57,337 nt of DNA from assembly GCF_900163635.1 (NCBI RefSeq), contig NZ_FUID01000067.1:1-57337 (forward strand), given 5' to 3'. Position numbers and translations under genes: made by a program. Numbering within the stretch: the stretch's first letter is position 1; every line of letters starts with the position of its first letter. Positions 1-7,661 of this stretch are shown here, piece by piece. This DNA is from Leucobacter sp. 7(1) (GTDB lineage: Bacteria; Actinomycetota; Actinomycetes; Actinomycetales; Microbacteriaceae). Under the pieces are notes generated by a model, which searched no databases, was not told the DNA's origin, and was given only the letters and a program-made list of their open reading frames with translations.

Positions 1-62
1 CACCGAGATCTACACAAGGAGTATCGTCGGCAGCGTCAAGTTGGTTGTGTGATAAGAGACAG
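1..62 (+). other. Residual Illumina Nextera/P5 adapter (non-genomic)
   Basis: Bases 1-15 match the 3' part of the Illumina P5 oligo, 16-23 (AAGGAGTA) is a standard i5 index (the 507 index), and 24-37 (TCGTCGGCAGCGTC) is the Nextera read-1 transposon adapter. Bases 38-62 are a scrambled copy of the mosaic end that still finishes in TAAGAGACAG. Genomic sequence therefore starts at about base 63. Nothing biological should be read into these bases. Confidence 0.96.
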
Positions 63-67
63 GCGAC

Positions 68-625
68 TCAGTCCTCGGGCGGGTGGTGTTGCACGCGGCC
101 GGTGCCCTGGAGGCCCGGCACCGGGTAGCGCACCCCGGTCACCCGATGCCACACAAGCGCGGCCACGACGATCACGCCGGAGGCGAGGAGAGCGGGCTGC
201 AGCACAAACCACCAGTCCGCGGACTCCGAAAGCGCGATCACAGCCATCGCTACGGCCGGCGGGTGGATGATCCGCAAGAGCGCCATCGCAAGGGTCGCTA
301 CTGCGGCGGTCAGTGCGGCCGTCCACCACGTAAACGGCAGGATGTACGCGGCCACCACCCCGACAAACGCCGAGGTCACGCAGCCGCCGATCACGGCCGT
401 CGGCTGCGACACCGGTGCCTCCGGGAGCAAGAACACGAGCAGGCAACTCGGCGCGAACCCGAGGAAGAGGGCGATGTGATCGTCAGCGCGCCCGATGAGC
501 CCCAGCAGCCCGACCAACAGCGCGATACCGATCACCGCGGGCAGCAGCCGCCGCCACGGCAGCCTCGGCTGACCGGGCCACAACACATCCCGCACCCGCA
601 CTGCCACACTCCCCGCCGTATCCAT
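68..625 (-). CDS. HPP family integral membrane protein
   Basis: A 185-residue protein with four or five hydrophobic segments after a short basic N-terminus. The family-naming His-Pro-Pro sits in the motif RIIHPPAVAMAV near residue 120. HPP proteins are short membrane proteins; some members have been linked to nitrite transport, but most have no known substrate. The start is an ATG at 625, divergent from the aldo/keto reductase 69 bases away. The stop lies only six bases inside the adapter junction, so the C-terminus appears complete, but the last codons deserve care because the junction with adapter is at about base 62. Confidence 0.8.
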   Translation of the reverse strand: MDTAGSVAVRVRDVLWPGQPRLPWRRLLPAVIGIALLVGLLGLIGRADDHIALFLGFAPSCLLVFLLPEAPVSQPTAVIGGCVTSAFVGVVAAYILPFTWWTAALTAAVATLAMALLRIIHPPAVAMAVIALSESADWWFVLQPALLASGVIVVAALVWHRVTGVRYPVPGLQGTGRVQHHPPED

Positions 626-694
626 TCAGCGCCCGTCCGGGCACCGGCGTAGTCTACCGGGAGGCCCCCGTTCCCCTCGAATGCGAAGGATCCC

Positions 695-1525
695 ATGACT
701 TCTCTCTCCCCCACCATCGCTCTCGCGGGCGGCGCCCACATGCCGGTACTCGCGCTCGGCACCTGGCCCATGAACGATGCGGAGACTGCCGACGCCGTCG
801 ATTCAGCGCTCCGCAGCGGATACCGCCACATCGATACGGCCGAAAACTACGGCAACGAGCGCGGCGTCGGCGAGGGACTGCGCCGCTCCGGGATCCCGCG
901 GGACGAGGTCTTTGTGACGACCAAGTTCAACCGAAGCCACCACAGCGTCGACGGCGCGCGGGCCGCCTGCGATGCGAGCCTCCAGCGGCTCGGCGTCGAG
1001 CAGCTCGACCTGCTCCTCGTGCACTGGCCCAACCCGGATCAGGACCGCTACGTCGACGCGGTGCGCGGCCTCGCGGCACTCCGCGAGGAGGGCCGGATCC
1101 GCGCGTTTGGCGTCTCAAACTTCACGCAGCCTCACCTCGCTCGGGTGATGGATGCCGGATTCCTCCCGGAGGTCAACCAGATCCAGCTCGACCCCGAGCA
1201 CGGGCGTGCGGATCTGTTGCGCGTGCACCACGAACTCGGAATCGCCACGACGGCGTACACGCCGCTCGGCCGCGCGGGCGCGTTCCTCGCCGATCCCGCG
1301 ATCGCCGGCGCTGCGGCCGCGCACGGGAAAACTGCCGCACAGGTCGTGCTCCGTTGGCACGTGCAGCAGGGCATCGCGGCGGCACCGAAATCGGCGAACC
1401 CGGCGCGCCAGCGCGAGAACCTCGACATCTTCAACTTCACGCTGAGCGAGGCCGAGATGGCCGCGATCAGCGCACTCGACGTGGGTGCCCCGCTTCACCA
1501 CGACCCCGAGGAGTTTGGGCACTAG
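695..1525 (+). CDS. Aldo/keto reductase
   Basis: A 276-residue NADPH-dependent aldo/keto reductase of usual family length. The four catalytic residues are visible: Asp and Tyr in HIDTAENYGNE (about residues 47-57), Lys in VTTKFNRS (about 77) and His in LLLVHWPNP (about 110). The C-terminal cofactor-binding stretch AAPKSANPARQRENL is typical of the 2,5-diketo-gluconate reductase-like branch. An AAGGA ribosome site lies just before the ATG. It is monocistronic and ends 37 bases from the convergent PaaX-type gene. The substrate cannot be told from sequence; it could reduce aldehydes in general, including aromatic ones. Confidence 0.9.
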   Translation: MTSLSPTIALAGGAHMPVLALGTWPMNDAETADAVDSALRSGYRHIDTAENYGNERGVGEGLRRSGIPRDEVFVTTKFNRSHHSVDGARAACDASLQRLGVEQLDLLLVHWPNPDQDRYVDAVRGLAALREEGRIRAFGVSNFTQPHLARVMDAGFLPEVNQIQLDPEHGRADLLRVHHELGIATTAYTPLGRAGAFLADPAIAGAAAAHGKTAAQVVLRWHVQQGIAAAPKSANPARQRENLDIFNFTLSEAEMAAISALDVGAPLHHDPEEFGH

Positions 1526-1562
1526 GCTCAACGTCTCCCGATTCCGTGGGTATGCGCGAACA

Positions 1563-2423
1563 TCACACCGGCGCGGACCCAGCCAAGAGCCCTGCGGCCT
1601 CCACACCGGCCTTGGCTTCGAGCTCGTTCCGACGTGCCCAATACACCTCAGCCGAACGCTGCGCCGGCCAGTCCGCCCCCAGATATTCGGGCCCCAAGCC
1701 GGGATCGCGCCGCAAGAGGGTTAGCCAATCGGCGACAAGTTGAGTGAGCTGCGAGAGCGGCGGCACATCTATCTGCACTGCCGCACCCCAGTCCCACCGG
1801 CGTAGGAACCATTCGTGCTCCGCGCGGATCGCGTCGATATCCCACGCCGCACTTACACGATCTGCCATGGGGAAACAGCTGAGATCTTGCGCGTGAAATG
1901 CAACCACCTCAGCATCCTGCAGGTCTTCCCGGAGTCGGTGGAGTGAGAGCTCGGGATCCTGCTGCCCGGGCCCAATCCACAGCCCGTCCCGCAGTGCCGC
2001 AAATCCTGCCCATGTGAGCGCCGAGCGAAGCTGATGCCGCAGGCCACGCTTCCCCTCGGGCACGGAGAAGGTCACGAGTGTCCACCCTTCCCCGTGTCGC
2101 GCGAACGGCTGCTGGGCGTGCACCCGTGAAGCCGCCTCATCGAGCGTTTCTTTCGCGAGTTCAGTGACCCCGTACGTTACCCCGCGGCCGGCTCGTTCAC
2201 GCCGTAACAGGCCACGCACTGCAAAGCGGTCGAGTGCGGCCCGCGCTGCGGACGCGGACACTCCTGCACCTTCCATCACTTGAATGAGCGTCACCGCTCG
2301 GAACGGTCCCGCATAGCCGTGTCGGCGAAGCTCCCCCAGAAGTGAGAGCACGAGGATCCGAGGGTGGGCATGTCGAGCATCACCCTCCACACCAAAATCC
2401 GAGACTTCCGCCACTGCAGACAT
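1563..2423 (-). CDS. PaaX-family transcriptional regulator
   Basis: A protein of about 286 residues with an N-terminal winged-helix region (HPRILVLSLLGELRRHG, then a recognition region rich in Ala and Arg) and the longer C-terminal domain of PaaX proteins. The founding member represses phenylacetate catabolism and responds to phenylacetyl-CoA. It is the last gene of the ABC-transporter operon. A GTG at 2441 overlaps the ATPase stop codon (GTGA) and would add six residues; the first ATG is at 2423. Neither has a strong ribosome site, so the start is open. Being co-transcribed with the importer, it probably controls that operon in response to an aromatic acid or its CoA ester (inference). Confidence 0.85.
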   Translation of the reverse strand: MSAVAEVSDFGVEGDARHAHPRILVLSLLGELRRHGYAGPFRAVTLIQVMEGAGVSASAARAALDRFAVRGLLRRERAGRGVTYGVTELAKETLDEAASRVHAQQPFARHGEGWTLVTFSVPEGKRGLRHQLRSALTWAGFAALRDGLWIGPGQQDPELSLHRLREDLQDAEVVAFHAQDLSCFPMADRVSAAWDIDAIRAEHEWFLRRWDWGAAVQIDVPPLSQLTQLVADWLTLLRRDPGLGPEYLGADWPAQRSAEVYWARRNELEAKAGVEAAGLLAGSAPV

Positions 2424-2437
2424 ACTCTGGTTATATC

Positions 2438-3238
2438 TCACGCACCCGGCCGAACGGCCTCGCCGCGCTTCGCGCGCTGGATCTGCTCATACACGTGGGT
2501 GCGCAATTCGGTGAATCGCGGCAACGCGCGAGTGGTGATCTGATCCCGGTCAGGAGCCAGATCGATCTCCAGGTCCCCCTGCACCCAGGTTGGCGACTTC
2601 GAGAGCACCACAACACGCTCCCCCAAGTAAACGGATTCATCGATATCGTGCGTCACGAAGAGGATTGACATTCCGCGCTCGAGATGCAGCGAGCGGACAA
2701 GGTCCTCAAGGTCTGCACGAGTCTGCGCATCAACCGCGGCGAACGGCTCGTCCATAATGAGCACTTCGGGTTGGTAAGCCACAGCGCGAGCGATCGCCAC
2801 GCGCTGCTGCATGCCACCCGAAAGCTGCCAGGGGTACTTCGTATCTGCGTGTTCGAGCCCTACTGCGACCAGGGCATCTTCGACGAGTCGCGTGCGTTCA
2901 GCCGCACTGAGCATGCGGTGCTTCAGCGGCAACTCAACGTTGCCGCGCACCGTCAGCCACGGGTAGAGACTCCGGCCGTACTCTTGAAAAACAAGCGCCA
3001 TGTTCGCGGGTGGCCCGGTCACAGCTTGCCCGTCGATCGCTACTGTGCCGCTTGTGGGACGCAATAGTCCCGAGATGCATTTGAGCAATGTTGTTTTGCC
3101 GCATCCCGAGGGGCCGACAATACACACCAGTTCTCCCCGCTTCATACTGAAGCTAATGTCGCCGATTGCTTCCACGCTGCCAGTCGACGATTCGTAGACC
3201 TTGCGTAGATTTTCAACTGTGAGCAGCGTTTCAGGCAC
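2438..3238 (-). CDS. ABC transporter ATP-binding protein, SsuB/TauB type
   Basis: The 266-residue ATPase of a nitrate/sulfonate/taurine-type importer. Walker A is GPSGCGKTT (residues 42-50), the ABC signature is LSGGMQQRV (139-147), Walker B with catalytic Glu is LIMDEP (160-165), and the switch His is in FVTHD. The start is a GTG at 3238 with a GGAGGTGGA ribosome site; the GTG lies inside the end of the permease gene (8-base overlap), so the longer frame upstream is not used. It energises the two permeases encoded upstream in the same operon. The substrate is not deducible from the ATPase. Confidence 0.93.
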   Translation of the reverse strand: MPETLLTVENLRKVYESSTGSVEAIGDISFSMKRGELVCIVGPSGCGKTTLLKCISGLLRPTSGTVAIDGQAVTGPPANMALVFQEYGRSLYPWLTVRGNVELPLKHRMLSAAERTRLVEDALVAVGLEHADTKYPWQLSGGMQQRVAIARAVAYQPEVLIMDEPFAAVDAQTRADLEDLVRSLHLERGMSILFVTHDIDESVYLGERVVVLSKSPTWVQGDLEIDLAPDRDQITTRALPRFTELRTHVYEQIQRAKRGEAVRPGA

Positions 3239-4055
3239 GCTCCACCTCCCGAGTTCCGTGGTACCAGCGCAGCACGCTGCGCTCAACCACACCAAAGATT
3301 GCGGCGAGTAATACGCCAATGAGTCCAAGGAGCACGATGCCGCTCCACATTTCTGCGATGAGATAGTTCCGCTGGAAGAACACGATCTGGTAGCCAAGCC
3401 CCGAAGATGAGTAGAACATTTCGGAGATAACCAGCAAGATCAGCGCGATCGATAGCGTCTGTCGCACCCCCGCCATGATGCGCGGGCTCGCAGCGGGAAG
3501 GATCAAGTACCGCACCCGCTCATACCGTGTCAGCGAGAAGGATCGCGAAGTCTCCTGCATCACCGAATCAACCGATTTCACCCCGTCGATCGTGTTGAGC
3601 AGCACCGGCCAAATCGATCCAGCTACGATCACGACGACCTTCATCGAGTCAGTTGCGCCAATCATGACCGCCACGATCGGGATCAGTGCGGGCGGAGGGA
3701 TCGCACGGAAGAATTCGAGCACGGGTGTCAAGAGGTCCCGCAGCCACCGAACCCGGCCGATTACGGCACCGGCCGCGATTCCAATTACCACCGAGAGAAG
3801 AATGCCGAGTGCCAGCCTGCCGAGACTGGGCAGCACGTCCACGACGAATGCCGGTCCGATCCAGGTGCGCACAAACGCATCCGCGATCACACCTGGACCC
3901 GGGAAGAATCGACCTGGGGAAATCGTCCCCCAGATGCCCCAGACAAGGAGCAGGAGCAACGGGAGACCGATGGCGTAGAGTACGTTTTCCCTCAGTTTCG
4001 CCCAGATCCGCGATTTCTTTTGCGGCACGACGACGGTGCTGGTGTAAAGCGTCAT
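3231..4055 (-). CDS. ABC transporter permease, SsuC/TauC type (second)
   Basis: A permease of about 274 residues with six predicted membrane segments and the BPD_transp_1 coupling-loop region around the EFFRAIPPPALIPI stretch that is typical of SsuC/TauC proteins. The start is an ATG at 4055 preceded by GGGGAGGA. Its ATG overlaps the stop of the first permease (ATGA), and its own stop overlaps the ATPase start, so all four ABC genes are translationally coupled or close. Two different permeases in one operon suggest a heterodimeric channel, unlike the homodimer usual for SsuC. Confidence 0.92.
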   Translation of the reverse strand: MTLYTSTVVVPQKKSRIWAKLRENVLYAIGLPLLLLLVWGIWGTISPGRFFPGPGVIADAFVRTWIGPAFVVDVLPSLGRLALGILLSVVIGIAAGAVIGRVRWLRDLLTPVLEFFRAIPPPALIPIVAVMIGATDSMKVVVIVAGSIWPVLLNTIDGVKSVDSVMQETSRSFSLTRYERVRYLILPAASPRIMAGVRQTLSIALILLVISEMFYSSSGLGYQIVFFQRNYLIAEMWSGIVLLGLIGVLLAAIFGVVERSVLRWYHGTREVERA

Positions 4056-4876
4056 GCGGGATCCTCCCCACGTACTGACTGGTGCCAAAAGAGAGCTCGC
4101 CGCTCTACGACACCGAAGATGAGATTCACGAGCAACCCAATGAGGCCAGTGGCGATCACAATCGCGAAGACACCCTCTTGATCACCGTTGCTGTAGTCGA
4201 GCATGAGCCGGTTGCCCAGACCTGGATTGCTGATCGTCATTTCCGCCGTCACCGCGAGCACCAGTGCAACGGAGGCGGCGAGTCGGAGTCCGGTCATCAG
4301 GTAGGGCAACGCAGTTGGCAGAATCACACTGCCAAGCACCTGGGTGGGTGTGAGAGAGAAGCTCCGCGCGGTGTCGCGGGCGACCACGTCGATATCGGCG
4401 ACGCCGTACAGCACTTGAACAAAGACCTGCCAAAAGCTCGCGAAGACAATGATGACGAGGGCCGCCTCCAACCGCATTCCGAAGCTCAGCACAGCGAGCG
4501 GGATCAAGGCGACGGAGGGGATCGGACGAAGGAACTCGACCATGGTGTGGGTGGCCCGCCGCAAGAACGGCACCATGCCGATAGCTGTGCCGAGAATCAG
4601 CGCGAGCACCGTCGAGATCAGGAGACCGATTCCCCATGCAGTGAGGGTGCGCCCGACGTTCCTCCAGAACTCCAGATCGAGCGCTTCAGCACCCAAGCGC
4701 GACAGGGTGTGGATGGCGCTCGGAAAATGTGAGGGATTGACGAAACCGAGTGTGGGCAACAGCTGCCACGTCGCGAGAAACCCGACAACCCCGACGAGGC
4801 CGAGCGCCACTTTGCGTGTAGCTTGCCGAGCGCGCGCGCCGCGCGGCCCTGGCGACGTAGCTGAGACGAGAGCCAT
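4052..4876 (-). CDS. ABC transporter permease, SsuC/TauC type (first)
   Basis: A 274-residue membrane protein similar in layout to its downstream partner: a basic N-terminus, a first membrane helix around GVVGFLATW, and the loop motif EFLRPIPSVALIPL facing the ATPase. The start is an ATG at 4876 with an AAGGGAG ribosome site. It lies 105 bases after the binding-protein gene; that gap holds a hairpin (4901-4935) which could lower expression of the membrane genes relative to the binding protein. Confidence 0.92.
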   Translation of the reverse strand: MALVSATSPGPRGARARQATRKVALGLVGVVGFLATWQLLPTLGFVNPSHFPSAIHTLSRLGAEALDLEFWRNVGRTLTAWGIGLLISTVLALILGTAIGMVPFLRRATHTMVEFLRPIPSVALIPLAVLSFGMRLEAALVIIVFASFWQVFVQVLYGVADIDVVARDTARSFSLTPTQVLGSVILPTALPYLMTGLRLAASVALVLAVTAEMTISNPGLGNRLMLDYSNGDQEGVFAIVIATGLIGLLVNLIFGVVERRALFWHQSVRGEDPA

Positions 4877-4900
4877 ATCTCCCTTTCAGATGGTGTGATG

Positions 4901-4935
4901 CGGCTGCGCTGCGCAAAGGTGGCGCAACGCAGCCG
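4901..4935 (-). terminator. Hairpin between binding protein and permease genes
   Basis: Arms CGGCTGCG (4901-4908) and CGCAGCCG (4928-4935) enclose an inner GCGC pair. There is no T-run. It fits a partial terminator or RNA-stability element giving more binding protein than membrane components, a common arrangement in ABC operons (inference). Confidence 0.35.
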
Positions 4936-4981
4936 GCGTACCGCGCTCTGCGCGCGGCACTCGATCTGCGATGTGCTCGAT

Positions 4982-5968
4982 CTAGTACTGCGTGAAGATT
5001 GCGTCGATATCCGGTCGCTTGTCGAGGACGCCGTACTTCACCGCGAGATCTGCCAGCTCGCCGATTTGATCGATGTCGAGTTTGGCGTCGTAGTTCGGCA
5101 GAGTGAGTCCCACCGCAACCTCGGCAGGAATCTTCAGGTGTTCCGAGATCGCCGCACGGGTCACGTCGTCATGCTCGTTCGTGAATTCGAGCGCTTCAGC
5201 CATTGCGGCCGCGTAGTCCTTCACGAGCTGGGGGTCCTTCTCGATGAGCTCATTGGTCGTGAAGTTGGTGAGCACGGTCAGTCCGGGCAACACCTGCTGG
5301 TATGGGTGCATCACGAGAGTGCCCTCGGCAGCGATCTGCTTCTGGAAGGGATCCGGGACCCACGCCGCGTCGATGTTGCCCGCTTCGAGCTGTGCGGCCG
5401 CGTCAGGGAACGCGACTTCCACGAACTCGATACTCTTCGCGTCCCCACCGTCCGCATCCACTGCCGCCATGATGGTCAGGTCTCCGGCAGCGCCGAGGCT
5501 GTTCACCGCAACCTTCTTGCCTGCGAGATCCGCGGGACGGGTGATCCCGGAGTCACCCAGCGCAACGACACCATTCACGTCGTCACCGCTTGGTTGGCTG
5601 CTCGAGAAGTTGCTAAACACAGTGATGCCCAAGTCCTGCAAGCCCGCCCGGAAAGGGCCGAACGGCTGACCAATGGCGAACTGAATATCACCGCTCAAGA
5701 GCGCGGGGATCGCCTGTGCACCTCCCTGTGCGGGCTGAATCTCCACGTTCAGGCCGTGCTTTTCAAAAATACCCTCATCGATTCCCACCCAGACTGCGAT
5801 GGAGTCGCTGATGGGCAGAGCGGCAACGCGCACGTCACGCATCTCACTTGCACCGGGGGTCTCGGCCGACGGGGCCTTTTCAGCACTCGGTGCGCCCGAG
5901 TCGGAGCAGCCAACCAGCGCGAGGGTTGCGGCAGCCAGAGCTCCCAGGAACGCGATTCTCTTCTTCAT
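4982..5968 (-). CDS. ABC transporter substrate-binding lipoprotein, NMT1/SsuA type
   Basis: A 328-residue lipoprotein: signal peptide MKKRIAFLGALAAATLALVG followed by lipobox Cys21. The mature part has the two-lobe organisation of SsuA/TauA/THI5 proteins (GIDEGIFEKHGLNVEI near residue 65, LAGKKVAVNSLGAAGD near 150, IDAAWVPDPF near 205). An AGAGAGG ribosome site precedes the ATG. It is the first gene of the SBP-permease-permease-ATPase-PaaX operon. Members of this group bind sulfonates, nitrate, thiamine precursors or aromatic acids such as phthalate. The PaaX partner and the aromatic neighbourhood favour an aromatic acid, but this is inference. Confidence 0.9.
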   Translation of the reverse strand: MKKRIAFLGALAAATLALVGCSDSGAPSAEKAPSAETPGASEMRDVRVAALPISDSIAVWVGIDEGIFEKHGLNVEIQPAQGGAQAIPALLSGDIQFAIGQPFGPFRAGLQDLGITVFSNFSSSQPSGDDVNGVVALGDSGITRPADLAGKKVAVNSLGAAGDLTIMAAVDADGGDAKSIEFVEVAFPDAAAQLEAGNIDAAWVPDPFQKQIAAEGTLVMHPYQQVLPGLTVLTNFTTNELIEKDPQLVKDYAAAMAEALEFTNEHDDVTRAAISEHLKIPAEVAVGLTLPNYDAKLDIDQIGELADLAVKYGVLDKRPDIDAIFTQY

Positions 5969-6056
5969 TGAACAGACCTCTCTTGCGTCATCATTGACAC
6001 CCGCAGTCGCGGATCGATCTCCCCCATCGTGCGGGACAAGTCGAGTTATGTCAAAT

Positions 6057-6098
6057 ATTCTGCACGAGCGTCATGAATTCGTGAATTCTGCACGAGCG
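6057..6098. repeat. Pair of 14-bp direct repeats upstream of the ABC operon
   Basis: ATTCTGCACGAGCG occurs at 6057-6070 and again at 6085-6098, a 28-base offset. The spacer is near-palindromic (TCATGAATTCGTGA). On the minus strand a TTGACA hexamer lies just downstream (6054-6049), so the repeats sit upstream of a possible -35 box for the binding-protein gene. They are probably regulator-binding sites for the ABC operon; PaaX is the obvious candidate. Confidence 0.5.
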
Positions 6099-6168
6099 CA
6101 ACCATTTGGATGCATTGCCGCGTCTCCACCTCGAGATTCCTCGCTGAAGCGGCGCTACGACTTCCCGC

Positions 6169-6639
6169 TCAGTCGTCACCGAAGGCCAGTCTGCGCAGCA
6201 GCTCCGTAAGGGTGTCGCGCTCATGGGCACTGAGCTCCGCGAACGACCCTGCGGGCTCACTCTGCACGGCAGCGTGGGCGGCGGCATACACAAGACGCCC
6301 CTCAGGAGTGGGGACAAGCACCTTGGAACGCCGGTCGCGCGGATCCTGCTGGCGCTCGACAAGGCCGCGCCCCTCGAGGTCGTCGATCAGCGCGACGATT
6401 TGGCTGGGATCCAGCCTGAGGAAGTCCGCGAGCTCGCGCTGCGTGGGCCGCAGGTCGTCACAGACGAGAGCCAGTACGGGGTAGGAGCGCACCCGAAGAC
6501 CATAGTTGCGCAGAGCAGCGTTTCCCGCGGCGAGCGAGAGTGCATTAGCTCGCGCAAGGAGAAAGCTGAGATCCCTTGAGAGCGGCTGGTGTTCCCAGGC
6601 GCGATCATAGCCTGGCTTGGTCGACTCAACTTCCTTCAT
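6169..6639 (-). CDS. MarR-family transcriptional regulator (CouR/PhdR-like by context)
   Basis: A 156-residue MarR protein of normal length with the winged helix in the centre (LRPTQRELADFLRLDPSQIVALIDDLEGRGLVERQQDPRDRRSK region, about residues 63-106, ending in the DxRxR wing). It is divergent from the SDR-led operon with 90 bases between the starts. MarR regulators (CouR in Rhodococcus, PhdR in Corynebacterium) repress hydroxycinnamate genes and are released by the aromatic CoA thioester; the location of this one fits that role. The assignment rests on context plus family, not on a direct comparison. Confidence 0.88.
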   Translation of the reverse strand: MKEVESTKPGYDRAWEHQPLSRDLSFLLARANALSLAAGNAALRNYGLRVRSYPVLALVCDDLRPTQRELADFLRLDPSQIVALIDDLEGRGLVERQQDPRDRRSKVLVPTPEGRLVYAAAHAAVQSEPAGSFAELSAHERDTLTELLRRLAFGDD

Positions 6640-6656
6640 CTGCCAATCGTACCCAA

Positions 6657-6704
6657 TTCTTGAAGAACCTAATGATTGACATTTTCAATTAATCTCGATG
6701 TACT
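6657..6704 (+). promoter_or_regulatory. Promoter and MarR-type operators of the hydroxycinnamate operon
   Basis: A consensus -35 (TTGACA, 6676-6681) is followed after 17 bases by TGTACT (6699-6704), giving a leader of about 20 bases before the SDR gene. ATTGA-N5-TCAAT (6675-6689) overlaps the -35 box, and TTCTTGAAGAA (6657-6667) lies 18 bases upstream. Both are plausible half-site pairs for the divergent MarR regulator, which would block polymerase at the -35 box. Confidence 0.55.
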
Positions 6705-6729
6705 GGGGCAACAACACAAAGGAGTTCCC

Positions 6730-7656
6730 ATGACACTCACCGGCAAAGTTGCAATCGTCACCGGATCGGGCCGCGGCCTCGGCCTCGCCTATGCACAGGA
6801 ACTCGCCAGCCAGGGCGCATCAGTCGTCGTCAACGATGTCGATGCCACAACTGCAGCTGAGGCCGTCTCCAGCATCGAAGCGCAGGGCGGTACCGCTATC
6901 GCCGTCGTCGCCCCTGTGGGTTCCAGCGAGACTGCACGTGAACTCGTCGACACCGCCGTCGCCGCTTACGGCCGCCTCGACATTCTCGTCACCAATGCAG
7001 GGGTCCTACGCGACACCGTTCTCTGGAAGATGAGTGACGACGACTTCGACACCGTCATCGGCGTGCACTTGCGCGGCACATTCACCTGTGTTCGCGAGGC
7101 TGCAATCCGCATGCGCGAGCAGGGCGAGGGGGGTCGCATCATCTGCATCGGATCCCCGACGGGCCAACGCGGCAACTTCGGCCAGACCAATTACGCAGCC
7201 GCCAAGGCCGGCATAGTCGGCATGGTTCGCACTTGGGCACAGGAACTCAAGAAGGCCGGCATCACTGCGAACGCAGTCATCCCCGTCGCGGCAACGGCGA
7301 TGACCGCTACGGTCCCCTACTTCCACTCCGCAGTTGAGGCAGAAGCAAAGGGGGCACCCATGCCAGCTTTCTTCCGCCACGGCCTGGGCTTCGGCACCGC
7401 GGCCGATGTTGCCCCGCTCATTGCGTACCTGGGCTCTGGCGCCGCCGCTGAGATCACCGGTCAGGCGATTGGCGTGGGTGGGGACCGCCTTCAGCTGTGG
7501 TCGCACCCGGAGGCAATTCAGAGTGAGTACTCCGAGGGCGGCTGGACCGCCGCGGCGCTCGAGGCGGGGTTCCTCGCTCACTTCGGCGCGAACCTACAGT
7601 CAGTCGGCGAGCAGTTCCCGCAGCTGCCTGAAGAGCTCCAGCCCCCGCAGGCGTAG
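6730..7656 (+). CDS. SDR family 3-hydroxyacyl-CoA dehydrogenase-like oxidoreductase
   Basis: A 308-residue short-chain dehydrogenase. The NAD-binding glycine motif is TGSGRGLG (about residues 11-18); NAG is present in VTNAGVLRD; the catalytic Ser and YAAAK (about residue 157) are intact. The NAGVLRD style and the C-terminal tail beyond 250 residues resemble the hydroxyacyl-CoA dehydrogenase part of MFE-2/HSD17B4 proteins. The start is the ATG at 6730 after AAAGGAG. In the proposed route it oxidises the 3-hydroxy-3-arylpropanoyl-CoA to the beta-keto thioester, using the product of the MaoC-like hydratase. The first gene of the operon. Confidence 0.88.
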   Translation: MTLTGKVAIVTGSGRGLGLAYAQELASQGASVVVNDVDATTAAEAVSSIEAQGGTAIAVVAPVGSSETARELVDTAVAAYGRLDILVTNAGVLRDTVLWKMSDDDFDTVIGVHLRGTFTCVREAAIRMREQGEGGRIICIGSPTGQRGNFGQTNYAAAKAGIVGMVRTWAQELKKAGITANAVIPVAATAMTATVPYFHSAVEAEAKGAPMPAFFRHGLGFGTAADVAPLIAYLGSGAAAEITGQAIGVGGDRLQLWSHPEAIQSEYSEGGWTAAALEAGFLAHFGANLQSVGEQFPQLPEELQPPQA

Positions 7657-7661
7657 TTCAA

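Noticed and set aside
4082..4732. 216-residue plus-strand open frame opposite the first permease
   Set aside because: Asp/Glu/His/Gln-rich shadow typical of the opposite strand of a high-GC membrane-protein gene.
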